Shown: piece by piece, positions 1-8,026 of the stretch
Layout of the letters: every line of letters starts with the position of its first letter
Position numbering within the stretch: the first letter of the stretch is position 1
Assembly: GCF_040187885.1 (NCBI RefSeq)
Contig: NZ_JBDPLH010000003.1
Span: 558,001 to 622,000, forward strand
Direction of reading: 5' to 3'
DNA length: 64,000 nt
Source: Roseateles_E cavernae
GTDB lineage: Bacteria > Pseudomonadota > Gammaproteobacteria > Burkholderiales > Burkholderiaceae_C
Made by a program: the position numbers and the translations under genes
Notes under the pieces: model-generated
Databases searched by the model: none
What the model was told of the DNA's origin: nothing
What the model saw: the letters and a program-made list of their open reading frames with translations, nothing else

Positions 1-1
1 C

Positions 2-49
2 GCCGAAGCGACACCGGGCGTTGTGCCGGATTTGGTTCCCAACAAATGA
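2..49 (+). CDS. C-terminal tail of an upstream gene (partial)
   Basis: An open frame enters from the left edge and ends at TGA 47-49, reading ...AEATPGVVPDLVPNK. It stops 12 bases before the ATG of the next gene, the tight spacing seen throughout the window, so it may be the end of a co-transcribed gene. Only 15 residues are visible. No family can be named, and the frame could be accidental. Confidence 0.3.
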   Translation, partial: AEATPGVVPDLVPNK

Positions 50-61
50 GGGAGTGTGGAC

Positions 62-643
62 ATGACAACACCTGACCCGGTGCTGATCCAGGTGCCCGAG
101 CGCCTCCTGACCGAACGCCTGGTGATTGCCGCGCCGCATGCCGGCCTGGGTCAGGCGCTGAATGCGGCGGTGTGCGAGTCGCTGGACGAGCTCAAGCCCT
201 GGATGCCCTGGGCGCAGACCGCGCCCAGCATCGAGGAGAGCGAGACCGTGCTGCGCCATCAGCTGGCACGGTTCATCCTGCGCAGCGACCTGACCTACCA
301 GTTCTATCTGCGCGAGCCAGGCAGCGAGCAGGCCGGCCGCCTGCTGGGTGGTACCGGCCTGCACCGCTTCGACTGGACGCTGCGGCGCTTCGAGATCGGC
401 TACTGGATTCGCACGAGCGCCCAGGGCCGCGGCTATGTCTCGGAAGCGGTGCAGGCGCTGGCCTGCATGGCCTTCGACCAGCTGCGCGCACGCCGGGTCG
501 AGATCCGCATGGACGAGCGCAATCTGCGCAGCCGCGCGGTGGCCGAGCGCTGCGGCTTCGAGTTCGAGGGGGTGCTGCGGCGCGATGCCTTGAGCCCCAG
601 CGGCGAGCCGCGCGATACGCGGGTGTATTCGCGGATCGCCTGA
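62..643 (+). CDS. GNAT family N-acetyltransferase (RimJ/RimL type)
   Basis: This 193-residue protein should transfer an acetyl group from acetyl-CoA to an amine, as RimJ/RimL-type enzymes do on ribosomal-protein N-termini or small molecules. The N-terminal half carries the typical 'LLTERLVI' strand. The acetyl-CoA loop is visible as AQGRGYVSEAV, followed by a helix and the NLRSRAVAERCGF segment diagnostic of this branch. ATG 62 is preferred over the in-frame GTG at 56 because GAGGGAG lies 7 bases upstream. The gene is convergent with fecR, leaving only 22 bases between stops. The substrate cannot be read from the sequence. Confidence 0.85.
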   Translation: MTTPDPVLIQVPERLLTERLVIAAPHAGLGQALNAAVCESLDELKPWMPWAQTAPSIEESETVLRHQLARFILRSDLTYQFYLREPGSEQAGRLLGGTGLHRFDWTLRRFEIGYWIRTSAQGRGYVSEAVQALACMAFDQLRARRVEIRMDERNLRSRAVAERCGFEFEGVLRRDALSPSGEPRDTRVYSRIA

Positions 644-665
644 AGAGCGGTGGCGCAGGTCCGGC

Positions 666-1646
666 TCAGGACGCCGGGCTGGAAATCTGTATCTCCTCGT
701 TCTGGACCTGCACCTGCAGACCGAAGCCGGCATGCAGCAGGCGGGCGAAGGCTTCGACATTGGCGGCATCGAACACGCCGCCAATGACGATGCGCGAGGC
801 GGCGTCGTCCTTGATGACCAGCTGCTTGCGGCCGTAGCGGTTGAACTGGCGCGCGGCCTCGGCCAGGCTGACTTCATTGAAGACCAGCTTGCCCTGCAGC
901 CAGCCGAGGCTGGCCGTCAGCTGCTGCGGCGACAGCTTGGTCAGCAGCAGATTGCCGGCGTCGGCCAGTGCGGTGTCCGCCCGGGTCAGCACCGCGGGGC
1001 GGTTCTGCTCGGCCTGCACCTGCACCCGCCCTTCGAGCACGGCCACGCGCAGCTTGTCGCCGTCGCGGTAGAGCGAGAACTTGGTGCCCAGCACGGTCAC
1101 CGTCTGCTTGCCCGCATGGACGACGAAGGGGCGCTTGGCATCGTGGGCGATGTCGAAAAAGGCCTCGCCGCGCTCCAGCCAGACCTGGCGCGCCTGTGGC
1201 GTCACCTCGGTGCGCAGCTGCGTGGCGGTGTTCAGCGTCAGCTTTGAGCCGTCGGTCAGCGTGACCGATTCGCGCTGACCGCGCTCGGTGGCGTAGTTCT
1301 GCGTCGGCGCCGGCTTGCCGAAGTTCAGGCCCAGCACCAGGGCCAGCGTCGCCAGGCTCAGACCGGCGGCAGCATGCCGCAGCGGGGGACGTGCGGCCCA
1401 GGCCCAGCCGCGCGGCGCCGGCGGCGGCGCGAAGGCCGGTGCGGCGCCCTGCAGCGCGCGCAAGCGGTCGGCGCGCTGCCAGGCCTGGTCCAGGCGGAGA
1501 AAGGCGACACGGTGTGCGGTCGCCGCGCTCAGCCAGGCGTCCAGCTCGGCCTGGCGCTCGGGCGGCAGGTGGCCGTTCTGGCGGTCGCGCTCGGCGATCC
1601 AGTCGGCCGCGCGGGCCTCGATGTCATGCAGTGCTTTGTTTTTCAT
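666..1646 (-). CDS. FecR-family anti-sigma factor / transmembrane signal transducer
   Basis: A 326-residue inner-membrane regulator that should hold its partner ECF sigma factor in check and release it when a TonB-dependent receptor is occupied. Domains in order: an N-terminal cytoplasmic DUF4880 segment with the AADWIAER/W pattern (residues about 10-60), one hydrophobic segment near 90-110, a periplasmic FecR domain (about 115-220; GQRESVTLTDGSKLTLN, ERGEAFFDI), and a C-terminal STN-like domain ending near residue 322. Its ATG overlaps the sigma-factor stop as ATGA (1643-1646), so translation is coupled. No TonB-dependent receptor is adjacent. The nearest with a signalling domain starts at 11595. 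Confidence 0.9.
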   Translation of the reverse strand: MKNKALHDIEARAADWIAERDRQNGHLPPERQAELDAWLSAATAHRVAFLRLDQAWQRADRLRALQGAAPAFAPPPAPRGWAWAARPPLRHAAAGLSLATLALVLGLNFGKPAPTQNYATERGQRESVTLTDGSKLTLNTATQLRTEVTPQARQVWLERGEAFFDIAHDAKRPFVVHAGKQTVTVLGTKFSLYRDGDKLRVAVLEGRVQVQAEQNRPAVLTRADTALADAGNLLLTKLSPQQLTASLGWLQGKLVFNEVSLAEAARQFNRYGRKQLVIKDDAASRIVIGGVFDAANVEAFARLLHAGFGLQVQVQNEEIQISSPAS

Positions 1647-2218
1647 TGTGTTTTCCGTCCCTTTCTCAACGGCGCGGCGACGCTGCGTGCAGCGCTGCCC
1701 AGCCCCGTTGCCTGCAGCGCCAGCGCCAGGGCGCGCACGCCCTTGGAGACCTGGCGCTCCACCGTGTCCTCGGTGATGCCCATGCGTGAGGCCACCTCGC
1801 GCTGCGACAGGCCCTCGATCTTGCGCAGCTCGATCACTTCGCGACAGCGCGCCGGCAGCAGGTTCAGCGCGATCTGCAGCAGCTTGAGCTCGCTGCGCGC
1901 GGCCAGGTGGCGCTCCGGGCTCAGCTCGTCCAGCGTCGGCGCCAGCGCATCCATATCGGCATAGGTCTCGATCGAGACGATCTGCGCGCGCCGGGCGCGG
2001 TCGATCAGCAGATTGCGCGCCGTGGTCAGCACGAAAGCCTGGGCCGAATCGGGCCGGCCCCGTGCACAGCCGTCATAGACGCGCGCGTAAACCTCCTGAC
2101 GCAGGTCGGAGATCTCGTCCATATCGCGCCAGTTGCGCCGCAAAAAGCGTTCAAGCATGGCTTCCAGCGGCAGCACTTGGTCCACGAACCAGGCGTTCAA
2201 CTCTTCAGTGTTCAACAC
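1643..2218 (-). CDS. ECF RNA polymerase sigma factor, FecI type
   Basis: A 191-residue sigma-70-family extracytoplasmic sigma factor. Region 2 spans about residues 20-85 (DLRQEVYARVYDG, then FVLTTARNLLIDRARR). Region 4 spans about 120-175 (LPARCREVIELRKIEGLSQ, then the helix-turn-helix REVASRMGITEDTVERQ). It is the first gene of a two-gene operon with the anti-sigma factor and is divergent from the S12 peptidase at 2418. By analogy with FecI it should transcribe a TonB-receptor operon. In this window the obvious candidate target is the STN receptor operon at 11595, but no promoter match was proven. Confidence 0.9.
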   Translation of the reverse strand: MLNTEELNAWFVDQVLPLEAMLERFLRRNWRDMDEISDLRQEVYARVYDGCARGRPDSAQAFVLTTARNLLIDRARRAQIVSIETYADMDALAPTLDELSPERHLAARSELKLLQIALNLLPARCREVIELRKIEGLSQREVASRMGITEDTVERQVSKGVRALALALQATGLGSAARSVAAPLRKGRKTQ

Positions 2219-2417
2219 GGCTCCTCATGCCGGCGGAGCTTGCCACGATCCGCGGTGCCCGCCTGCTTCTGATGACGAAGCAGCTGCGGAAATCCGGTAC
2301 GCGCGGCGCAAAGATTTTTTGCAGGCCGGGTCGGCCTTGGTAGATACCCAGGGTTTCCGCGGATCTCGGTCGCTGCCTCGTCTTGGTTTTGCAGCACAGC
2401 CCTTGAGCCGATCCGAT
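2219..2417. promoter_or_regulatory. Divergent intergenic region, sigma factor / S12 peptidase 1
   Basis: A 199-base gap between divergently transcribed genes that must hold both promoters. TGCGGAAATC at 2285-2294 matches the first ten positions of the 15-base motif found at 21278, 27314 and 28121, but the rest diverges. A related half, GCGGAAACCC, lies in the opposite orientation (complement of 2351-2360), giving a loose inverted pair. An A/T-rich patch (aagatttttt) lies at 2311-2320. No convincing -35/-10 pair was found. Confidence 0.4.
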
Positions 2418-4112
2418 ATGCCCGCAGCCCTGTCCTCATCGCAGAAAGCCGATCCCCGCACCGCCGCCCTCGACGCCCTGTTCACTCCCCTGGCCCGCTG
2501 CGATGCGCCGGGCCTGGTCGTCGGTGTGGCTCAGCATGGCCGCAGCCTCTACCGGCGCGGCATCGGGCTGGCCAGCGTCGAGCAAGGTGTGGCCAACACG
2601 CCCTGGACCCGCATGCGCATCGGTTCGACCAGCAAGCAGTTCACCTGCCTGGCCGCGCTGCTGCTGGTCGAGGAGGGCCGGCTCGATATCGATGCTTCCG
2701 TGCGCAGCTATCTGCCCGAGCTGCCGGCATTCCCGGCGCAGGGGCCCGAGCCCAGCCTGCGCCAGCTGATGAACCACAGCAGCGGCTACCGCTGCTACCT
2801 CGACCTGGGCTTTATCGCCGAGGGCATGGCGATCAAGCCGGCCGGCGTGGCCTGGCGCGTGCAGCGGCGCCAGCGCGAAGCCAACTTTGCCCCCGGCAGC
2901 CAGGTCATCTACTGCAATAGCGGCTACCAGCTGCTCTCAAGAGTGATCGCGGACGTCTCCGGCTTGCCCTTCGAGCAGTTCCTGCAAGAGCGCATCTTCG
3001 CGCCGCTGGGCATGGAGGACACGGCCTCGGTGCCCAGCGATTTCGAGCTGCATCCGGGCACGGCCACCCTGCACCTGCCGGCCGCACAAGGCGGTGGCTG
3101 GCGGCGCGGCATCTTCCCGACCGAGGAGTTGCGTGGCGAGGGCGCGATGGTCTCCAGCATCGACGACATGCTGCGCTGGCTGGCCCATCTGCGCGCGCCG
3201 CACAAGCTCGTGGGCAGCGCGGCCAGTTGGCAGCAGATGCTGGCGCCGACGCGGCTGGCCAATGGCCACCACACGCCCTACGGACTGGGCCTGATGCGGC
3301 ACGACTACCGTGGCCTGGAAGTGATCCACCATCCGGGTGCCGTGATCGGCGGGGCCAGCCAGATGCTGAGCGTGCCCAGCCAGGCGCTGGACATCGTCAT
3401 CCTCGGCAATGGTGCGCCATGCAGCCCGCGCGAGCTGGCGCTGCGCATCGTCGATGCCTTGCTGGCCGATCAAGGGCTGGCCGCCGTCGCGCCGCCGGTG
3501 GCCGCCGAGCGCTTTGCGCCTATGCTGGGCCGGCGCTATCGCGGCCGCGACACGGGCCTGGTCTTCGGCTTTGCCGGAGCCGGCGACGCGCTGGGCCTGA
3601 GCCTGCTGGAGGGCCCGCCCATGCCCTTGCGCGACCAGGGCGCGCAGCTCTGCCAGCCCTTCGAGGAGGGCGGTATCGGCCAATACCTGCTGCCGACCGC
3701 GCAACTGGCCACCGCCGGCGTGGCGGCGCCGCCGCAACTCGATCTGGTCGCGGACGGCCGCAGCGAATGCTGCGAGCTGCTGCCCCAGACGCCACCACCG
3801 CTGGCCGAGGCCGGCGCGCCGCTGCTGGGCCGCTACCGCTCGTCAGACCTCGACGCCGAGGCCCACATCGCCTTCGACGGCGAGCGACTGCTGCTGCAGA
3901 TTCGCGGCGCCTATGGTGGCAACCGCTTCGAGCTGCGGGCCCTCTCGGCCGAGGTGTTCGGCTGCCAGGCGCTCGACGTACCGATGGGCCATGGCGGCAA
4001 CGCGGTGCTGCGCGCCGCGCCCGCTGACGGCCCGACGAGCGGTTCCGTGAGCGGCTTCCGTCTCGACACACCGCGCACCCGCCAGCTGGCGTTTGAGCGC
4101 TGCGGCGACTGA
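2418..4112 (+). CDS. S12 family serine peptidase 1 (D-aminopeptidase-like)
   Basis: A 564-residue cytoplasmic serine hydrolase of the beta-lactamase/S12 fold. Catalytic motifs are complete: SxxK at Ser70-Lys73, YxN at Tyr164-Cys-Asn166, and HxG at His304-Pro-Gly306. HxG rather than KTG, together with about 230 extra C-terminal residues that could form the two accessory barrels, matches the Ochrobactrum D-aminopeptidase (DAP) architecture. Such enzymes release N-terminal D-residues from peptides or amides. ATG 2418 is chosen because the family alignment begins just after it and the upstream open frame overlaps the divergent promoter. There is no signal peptide. It lies 40 bases before dgcN, suggesting it feeds D-glutamate into that pathway. 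Two paralogues start at 11409 (- strand) and 15436. Confidence 0.85.
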   Translation: MPAALSSSQKADPRTAALDALFTPLARCDAPGLVVGVAQHGRSLYRRGIGLASVEQGVANTPWTRMRIGSTSKQFTCLAALLLVEEGRLDIDASVRSYLPELPAFPAQGPEPSLRQLMNHSSGYRCYLDLGFIAEGMAIKPAGVAWRVQRRQREANFAPGSQVIYCNSGYQLLSRVIADVSGLPFEQFLQERIFAPLGMEDTASVPSDFELHPGTATLHLPAAQGGGWRRGIFPTEELRGEGAMVSSIDDMLRWLAHLRAPHKLVGSAASWQQMLAPTRLANGHHTPYGLGLMRHDYRGLEVIHHPGAVIGGASQMLSVPSQALDIVILGNGAPCSPRELALRIVDALLADQGLAAVAPPVAAERFAPMLGRRYRGRDTGLVFGFAGAGDALGLSLLEGPPMPLRDQGAQLCQPFEEGGIGQYLLPTAQLATAGVAAPPQLDLVADGRSECCELLPQTPPPLAEAGAPLLGRYRSSDLDAEAHIAFDGERLLLQIRGAYGGNRFELRALSAEVFGCQALDVPMGHGGNAVLRAAPADGPTSGSVSGFRLDTPRTRQLAFERCGD

Positions 4113-4152
4113 TCCTCGTCTTCCCTTCCTTTTCCCTACGGATTCCTCCGAC

Positions 4153-5181
4153 ATGCTTGTATTGCGCAAACCCTATCTGATCTTTCTCGGCGACGCGAGC
4201 TCGGCCGTCGATGCCAAGACCGCCTTCGGCGTGGCCGACTGGTGCCCCGAGGATGTGCTCGGCGAGCTGGCCTTCCCCGAGGCTACTGTCAGCACCGGCA
4301 AGCCGGCGCTGAGCATCGCCGCGGCGGCCGCGGCCGGTGCCGGCTCGCTGCTGATCGGCATCGCACCGGTCGGCGGCAAGCTGCCGGCGCACTGGCTGCC
4401 CAGCCTGCTGGAGGCGGTGCGCGCGGGGCTGGACATCGTCAGCGGCCTGCACACCCGGCTGAGCGACATTCCCGAGCTGGCCGCCGCTGCCCAGGCCGCC
4501 GGCGTGCAGCTGCAGGATGTGCGCCACGGCGCCTGGCCGCGCGTGACCGGCACCGGCCGCAAGCGCACGGGCCAGCGGCTGCTGACCGTCGGCACCGATT
4601 GCGCGCTGGGCAAGAAGTACACCGCGCTGGCGCTGGCCCGGGCGCTGCAGGCGCGCGGCGTGCCGGCCAGCTTCCGCGCCACCGGCCAGACCGGGGTGAT
4701 GATCTCGGGCAGCGGCGTGGCCATCGACGCGGTGGTGTCCGACTTCGTCGCCGGCGTGGCCGAGCAGCTCTCGCCCGACAACGAGGCCGGGCATTGGGAC
4801 GTGATCGAGGGCCAGGGCTCGCTGTTCCATCCGGCCTATGCGGGCGTCACGCTGGGCCTGCTGCATGGCTCGCAGCCCGACGCGCTGGTGCTGTGCCACC
4901 ACGCTGGCCGGCAGCACATCGCCAGCCTGCCCGACTTCCCGACCCCGCCGCTGGCCGAGGCCATCGAGGCCTATCTGCGCGCCGCACGCCTGACCAATGC
5001 GGCGGTGCGCTGCGTCGGCATCAGCATCAACTCGTCCGCGCTCAGCGATGCGGACTGGCTGGCCTACCGCGACCGCGTCGAGGCCGAGCTGGGCCTGCCC
5101 GTGGTCGATCCGATGCGCGGCGGTGTCGAGCGTCTGGCCCAAGCCATCCACCCACACAAGGAGTATTCCCATGTCGCTTGA
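4153..5181 (+). CDS. dgcN: DUF1611 protein, DgcN-like D-glutamate N-acetyltransferase
   Basis: A 342-residue DUF1611 protein. Members of this family that sit next to an enolase-superfamily DgcA have been shown to N-acetylate D-glutamate in marine bacteria, the first step of a D-Glu catabolic route. The N-terminal part is Rossmann-like (YLIFLGDASSAVDAKT). The C-terminal part has a P-loop-like GTDCALGKKYTALALA segment near residues 150-165, then the conserved GQTGVMISG and IEGQGSLFHPAY motifs. Its last 11 bases overlap the dgcA start, so the two are translationally coupled. The family was long annotated as an epimerase/dehydratase or P-loop protein. The assignment rests on the pairing with dgcA. 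Confidence 0.8.
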   Translation: MLVLRKPYLIFLGDASSAVDAKTAFGVADWCPEDVLGELAFPEATVSTGKPALSIAAAAAAGAGSLLIGIAPVGGKLPAHWLPSLLEAVRAGLDIVSGLHTRLSDIPELAAAAQAAGVQLQDVRHGAWPRVTGTGRKRTGQRLLTVGTDCALGKKYTALALARALQARGVPASFRATGQTGVMISGSGVAIDAVVSDFVAGVAEQLSPDNEAGHWDVIEGQGSLFHPAYAGVTLGLLHGSQPDALVLCHHAGRQHIASLPDFPTPPLAEAIEAYLRAARLTNAAVRCVGISINSSALSDADWLAYRDRVEAELGLPVVDPMRGGVERLAQAIHPHKEYSHVA

Positions 5182-6157
5182 TTGCACGCTCACCAGCGAG
5201 AGCTGGGCCCTGCAGGAACCCTTCGAGATTTCGCGCGGCGTGATGACCGAGATCCAGGTGCTGGTCGTGCGCCTGTCCGATCGCGAGGGCCGCAGCGGCT
5301 ATGGCGAGGCCACCGGCGTGCCCTACAAGGGCGAGACGACGCTGTCGATGGCCGCGCAGATCGAGGCCCTGCGGCCCCGGCTGCATCAGGACCTGTCGAC
5401 CGAGGCGCTGATGCAGCTGCTGCCGCCCGGCGGCGCGCGCAACGCGCTGGACTGCGCGCTGTGGGACCTGCGCGCCAAGCAGGCCGGCCGTCGCGCCTGG
5501 CAGCTGGCGGGCCTCACGCACGTCGCGCCGGTGCTGACGGCCTACACGATAGGCCTGGGCAGCGAGGCCGATGTGCGGCGCAAGATCCGCGCGGCGCGGC
5601 ATCTGCCCCTGCTCAAGCTGAAGGCCGATGCGCGCCGGCATGTCGACATGGTGCGCTTCGCCCGCGAGGAACATCCGTCCGCCCGCCTGGTCGTCGATGC
5701 CAACCAGGCCTGGAGCCGCGAGCTGCTCGAGCGCATCCTGCCCGAGCTGCAGGCCCAGGGCGTCGAGCTGATCGAGCAGCCGGTCGAACGCGGCACGGAT
5801 GCCCAGCTCGACGGGCTGGTCTGCGCCATCCCGCTGGCCGCCGATGAATCCTGCGTGGACCGCAGCTCGCTGCCGGCGCTGGTGGGCCGCTATCAGTACG
5901 TCAACATCAAGCTCGACAAGTCCGGCGGCCTGACCGAAGCGCTGGCCCTGGCCCGCGAGGCCAAGGCGATGGGCTTCGGCCTGATGGTCGGCAATATGGG
6001 CGGCACCTCGCTGGCCATGGCCCCGGCCCATCTGATCGCACAGGACTGCAGCTATGTGGACCTCGACGGCCCGATGCTGATGCAGTCCGACCGCGCCCAG
6101 GCCATGCACTACGAAGGCGCCTTGCTTGGCGCCGCCGAGCCGGCGCTCTGGGGCTGA
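5171..6157 (+). CDS. dgcA: Enolase-superfamily racemase, DgcA-like (N-acetyl-D-glutamate racemase)
   Basis: A 328-residue muconate-lactonizing-subgroup enolase homologue, commonly annotated dipeptide epimerase. The catalytic acid/base pattern is intact: KxK in LLKLKAD, metal ligands in VVDANQAW, IEQPVE and AADES, and the second catalytic lysine in INIKLDKSGG. Next to DgcN, this subgroup racemises N-acetyl-D-Glu to N-acetyl-L-Glu, which enters ordinary metabolism. The alternative is an L-Ala-D/L-Glu dipeptide epimerase acting on murein peptides. That would equally suit a peptide island and cannot be excluded from sequence. It is the last gene of the S12-dgcN-dgcA unit. Confidence 0.8.
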   Translation: MSLDCTLTSESWALQEPFEISRGVMTEIQVLVVRLSDREGRSGYGEATGVPYKGETTLSMAAQIEALRPRLHQDLSTEALMQLLPPGGARNALDCALWDLRAKQAGRRAWQLAGLTHVAPVLTAYTIGLGSEADVRRKIRAARHLPLLKLKADARRHVDMVRFAREEHPSARLVVDANQAWSRELLERILPELQAQGVELIEQPVERGTDAQLDGLVCAIPLAADESCVDRSSLPALVGRYQYVNIKLDKSGGLTEALALAREAKAMGFGLMVGNMGGTSLAMAPAHLIAQDCSYVDLDGPMLMQSDRAQAMHYEGALLGAAEPALWG

Positions 6158-6505
6158 GCGGGGGGCAGGCCGGAGCCGAGGGGCGAGTGGGCGTGGCGCC
6201 GGCTGCGCCCACATCGCAGCGCAAGCCCTGGAGAGATGCTGTTAGATTTGCTCCCCATGCACCGACTCCTCTCAAACTCCCAAGGCCCTGGCCGCTTGTT
6301 CGCCGGGTGTTGTGGTGCCGCTTGGCAGGCCCGCTGCCCGCAACCTGCGGCATCGTAGGAGTCGTGCCGCCCGGCATCACGAAACCATTTTTACGCGGCG
6401 CGCCTCATCCTTCGCGACCTCGGGAGCGCGACGCTTGGCTTTGAAGCTCTCGCCGAACTGACGCGCAGGCCCGGCAAGAGCCGTTGAAGTACCGATGTGC
6501 TGAGC

Positions 6506-6666
6506 GCAGGAGGACGGGCAGACCTGCTGCTGCGTGCCAGGGCCTGGCGGCCCTGGCTTTCGCCAGGCACCGCAAGTCCACCGGACTTCCGGTGTCCGGG
6601 CTCAATCCCCCGGCCGCTTCGCGGCCTCCTCCTTTACCTCGGCATCAGGCCTGCCCGTCCTCCTGC
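6506..6666. repeat. Inverted repeat A, 21-base arms
   Basis: Arm 6506-6526 is the reverse complement of arm 6646-6666 with one mismatch in 21 bases, and the arms enclose 119 bases. Each arm contains GACGGGCAG or its complement. The enclosed segment holds the left arm of inverted repeat B and three smaller hairpins. Confidence 0.85.
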
Positions 6667-6775
6667 TTGGCGCTGCATTGGTTTCTCCTCGCAAAAAACC
6701 AATGGTGGAGAAGCCGGGATGCGGGTGTGCGCAATTGCGCAAGTAAAGGAGGAGGGCCGCTTGCGGCCCGGGGGA
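6606..6775. repeat. Inverted repeat B, about 31-base arms with internal hairpins
   Basis: Arm 6606-6636 pairs with arm 6744-6775, allowing a few bases of insertion or mismatch. Each arm also folds on itself: GGCCGC-TTC-GCGGCC at 6612-6626 and GGGCCGC-TT-GCGGCCC at 6754-6769. The right arm lies inside the loop of inverted repeat C, so the elements interlock rather than stack simply. Confidence 0.75.
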
Positions 6776-6806
6776 CATGGAGCAATTGCGCACACCCGTG
6801 TCCCGG
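6714..6806. repeat. Inverted repeat C, 25-base arms (17-base perfect core)
   Basis: CGGGTGTGCGCAATTGC at 6722-6738 is perfectly complementary to 6782-6798. With two mismatches the pairing extends outward to 6714-6738 and 6782-6806. The 43-base loop contains the right arm of inverted repeat B. Confidence 0.85.
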
Positions 6807-6883
6807 CGCCCGACGGTCTCGCTGAGGCAAGCTCTCCTCGCGAAATTTGGACCGCAGGCGCATTTGAGTGGCCTCTGCCGCAC

Positions 6884-8026
6884 TTACCGCTGCAACCGCT
6901 CCGGCGACAACATCGCCGCGCTGAGCCCGAAGTCAGCCAGCCGCTGCGGCAGCGCCAATCCCCGCGCCAGGGCCGCGCAGGCCTCGCCCATCGCGGCGCA
7001 GGTCTGGATGCCGTAGCCGCCCTGGCCGGCGAGCCAGAAGAAGCCGGGCGCCTGGGCATCGAAGCCGCCGACCAGGCCGCCGTCGGCGACGAAGGAGCGC
7101 AGCCCGGCCCAGGTGTGGCTGGGCCGGCGGATGGTCAGTGTGGTGGCTTCCTCGATGCGATGGATTGCCAGCGCGATATCGAATTCCTCGGGCTGCACAT
7201 CTTGCGGCGCCACCGGGTCGGCATTGGCCGGCGAGCCGAGCAGCAAGCCAGCGTCGGGCTTGAAGTACCAGTCCTCGTCGGCGCCGAACACCAGCGGCCA
7301 GGCGTGCGTGTCCATCCCGGCCGGCGGCGCGAACATAAAGGCCGAGCGGCGCCGTGGCTCCAGGCCTATGGGCCGCACGCCGGCCAGGCCCGCGATCACA
7401 TCGGCCCAGGCACCGGCCGCGTTGATCAGCACGGGCGCCTGATAGACGGCCGTGCCGGCCCGCACGCGCCAGTCGGCGCCGTGGCGCTCGATCGCCGAGA
7501 CTTCGGCATTGCAGACCAGGCTGCCGCCGGCGCGGCGCAGCTCGCGCAGAAAGCCCTGGTGCAGCGCATGCACATCCATGTCCACCGCCTCGGGCTCGTG
7601 GATCGCACCGAGCAGCCGCTCGCGTCTGAGCACCGGCACCATCGTGCAGGCGTCGTCCGCCGAGAGCCGGTGCGCATTCGGGGTGATCGCGCGCAGCACC
7701 TCCCAGTGGCGCTCGTAGGCCTCGCGCTGCGCCTCGGTGGCGACGAAAAGTGCGCCGCGCGGCGTCAGCAGCGGATGCTCGGAATAGCCGGCCGGTGGCT
7801 GCTCGAAGAAGCTGCGGCTGGCGCGGGTCAGCGCGCGCACCTGGGTGTTGCCATAGCTCTCCATGAAGAGCGCGGCCGAGCGGCCGGTGGCGTGATAGCC
7901 GGGCTGGCTCTCGCGCTCCAGCACGATGGTGCGCGCATGCGGCGCCAGCCAGCGCGCCACTGAGGCGCCGGCGATGCCGCCGCCGATGACGAGGCAGTCG
8001 GCCGAGATAATGTCGGGAAGCGTCAT
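6884..8026 (-). CDS. dauA: FAD-dependent D-amino-acid dehydrogenase, DauA (D-arginine dehydrogenase)-like
   Basis: A 380-residue DAO-family flavoprotein. It begins with the dinucleotide-binding fingerprint VIGGGIAGAS and the FAD-contact stretch LERESQPGYHATGRSAALF, and ends with the AGQGGYGIQT flavin motif. Blocks such as PLGLEP-like GLEPRRRSAFMFAPP, LLLGSPANADPV and TIRRPSHTWAGLRSF closely resemble, from memory, Pseudomonas DauA, which oxidises D-Arg, D-Lys and several other D-amino acids to 2-oxo acids plus ammonia, passing electrons to a quinone or dye rather than oxygen. The start at 8026 gives an ATGA overlap with the upstream M81 stop. It is the third gene of the S12-M81-dauA operon, placed to consume D-residues those peptidases liberate. 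Exact substrate preference is not decidable. Confidence 0.85.
   Translation of the reverse strand: MTLPDIISADCLVIGGGIAGASVARWLAPHARTIVLERESQPGYHATGRSAALFMESYGNTQVRALTRASRSFFEQPPAGYSEHPLLTPRGALFVATEAQREAYERHWEVLRAITPNAHRLSADDACTMVPVLRRERLLGAIHEPEAVDMDVHALHQGFLRELRRAGGSLVCNAEVSAIERHGADWRVRAGTAVYQAPVLINAAGAWADVIAGLAGVRPIGLEPRRRSAFMFAPPAGMDTHAWPLVFGADEDWYFKPDAGLLLGSPANADPVAPQDVQPEEFDIALAIHRIEEATTLTIRRPSHTWAGLRSFVADGGLVGGFDAQAPGFFWLAGQGGYGIQTCAAMGEACAALARGLALPQRLADFGLSAAMLSPERLQR

Larger units (their letters stand above)
6158..6883. other. 726-base non-coding gap between convergent genes, rich in inverted repeats
   Basis: This is the longest gene-free stretch in the window, between the 3' ends of dgcA and the D-amino-acid dehydrogenase. 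No open frame in it resembles a protein. Positions 6500-6810 hold three long nested inverted repeats (listed separately) and several local hairpins: CCAGGGC/GCCCTGG near 6538-6555, GCCTGGCG/CGCCAGGC near 6542-6568, a CCGGAC/GTCCGG pair near 6582-6599, and CATTGGTTT/AAACCAATG at 6676-6684/6696-6704. The left part (6158-6500) shows nothing recognisable. It could be a palindromic repeat element, a structured RNA or a complex bidirectional terminator. Confidence 0.7.

Noticed and set aside
6497..7963. Plus-strand open frame through the non-coding gap into dauA
   Set aside because: The translation is Arg/Ala/Gly-rich without a motif, and the 3' two thirds are antisense to a clear FAD enzyme.
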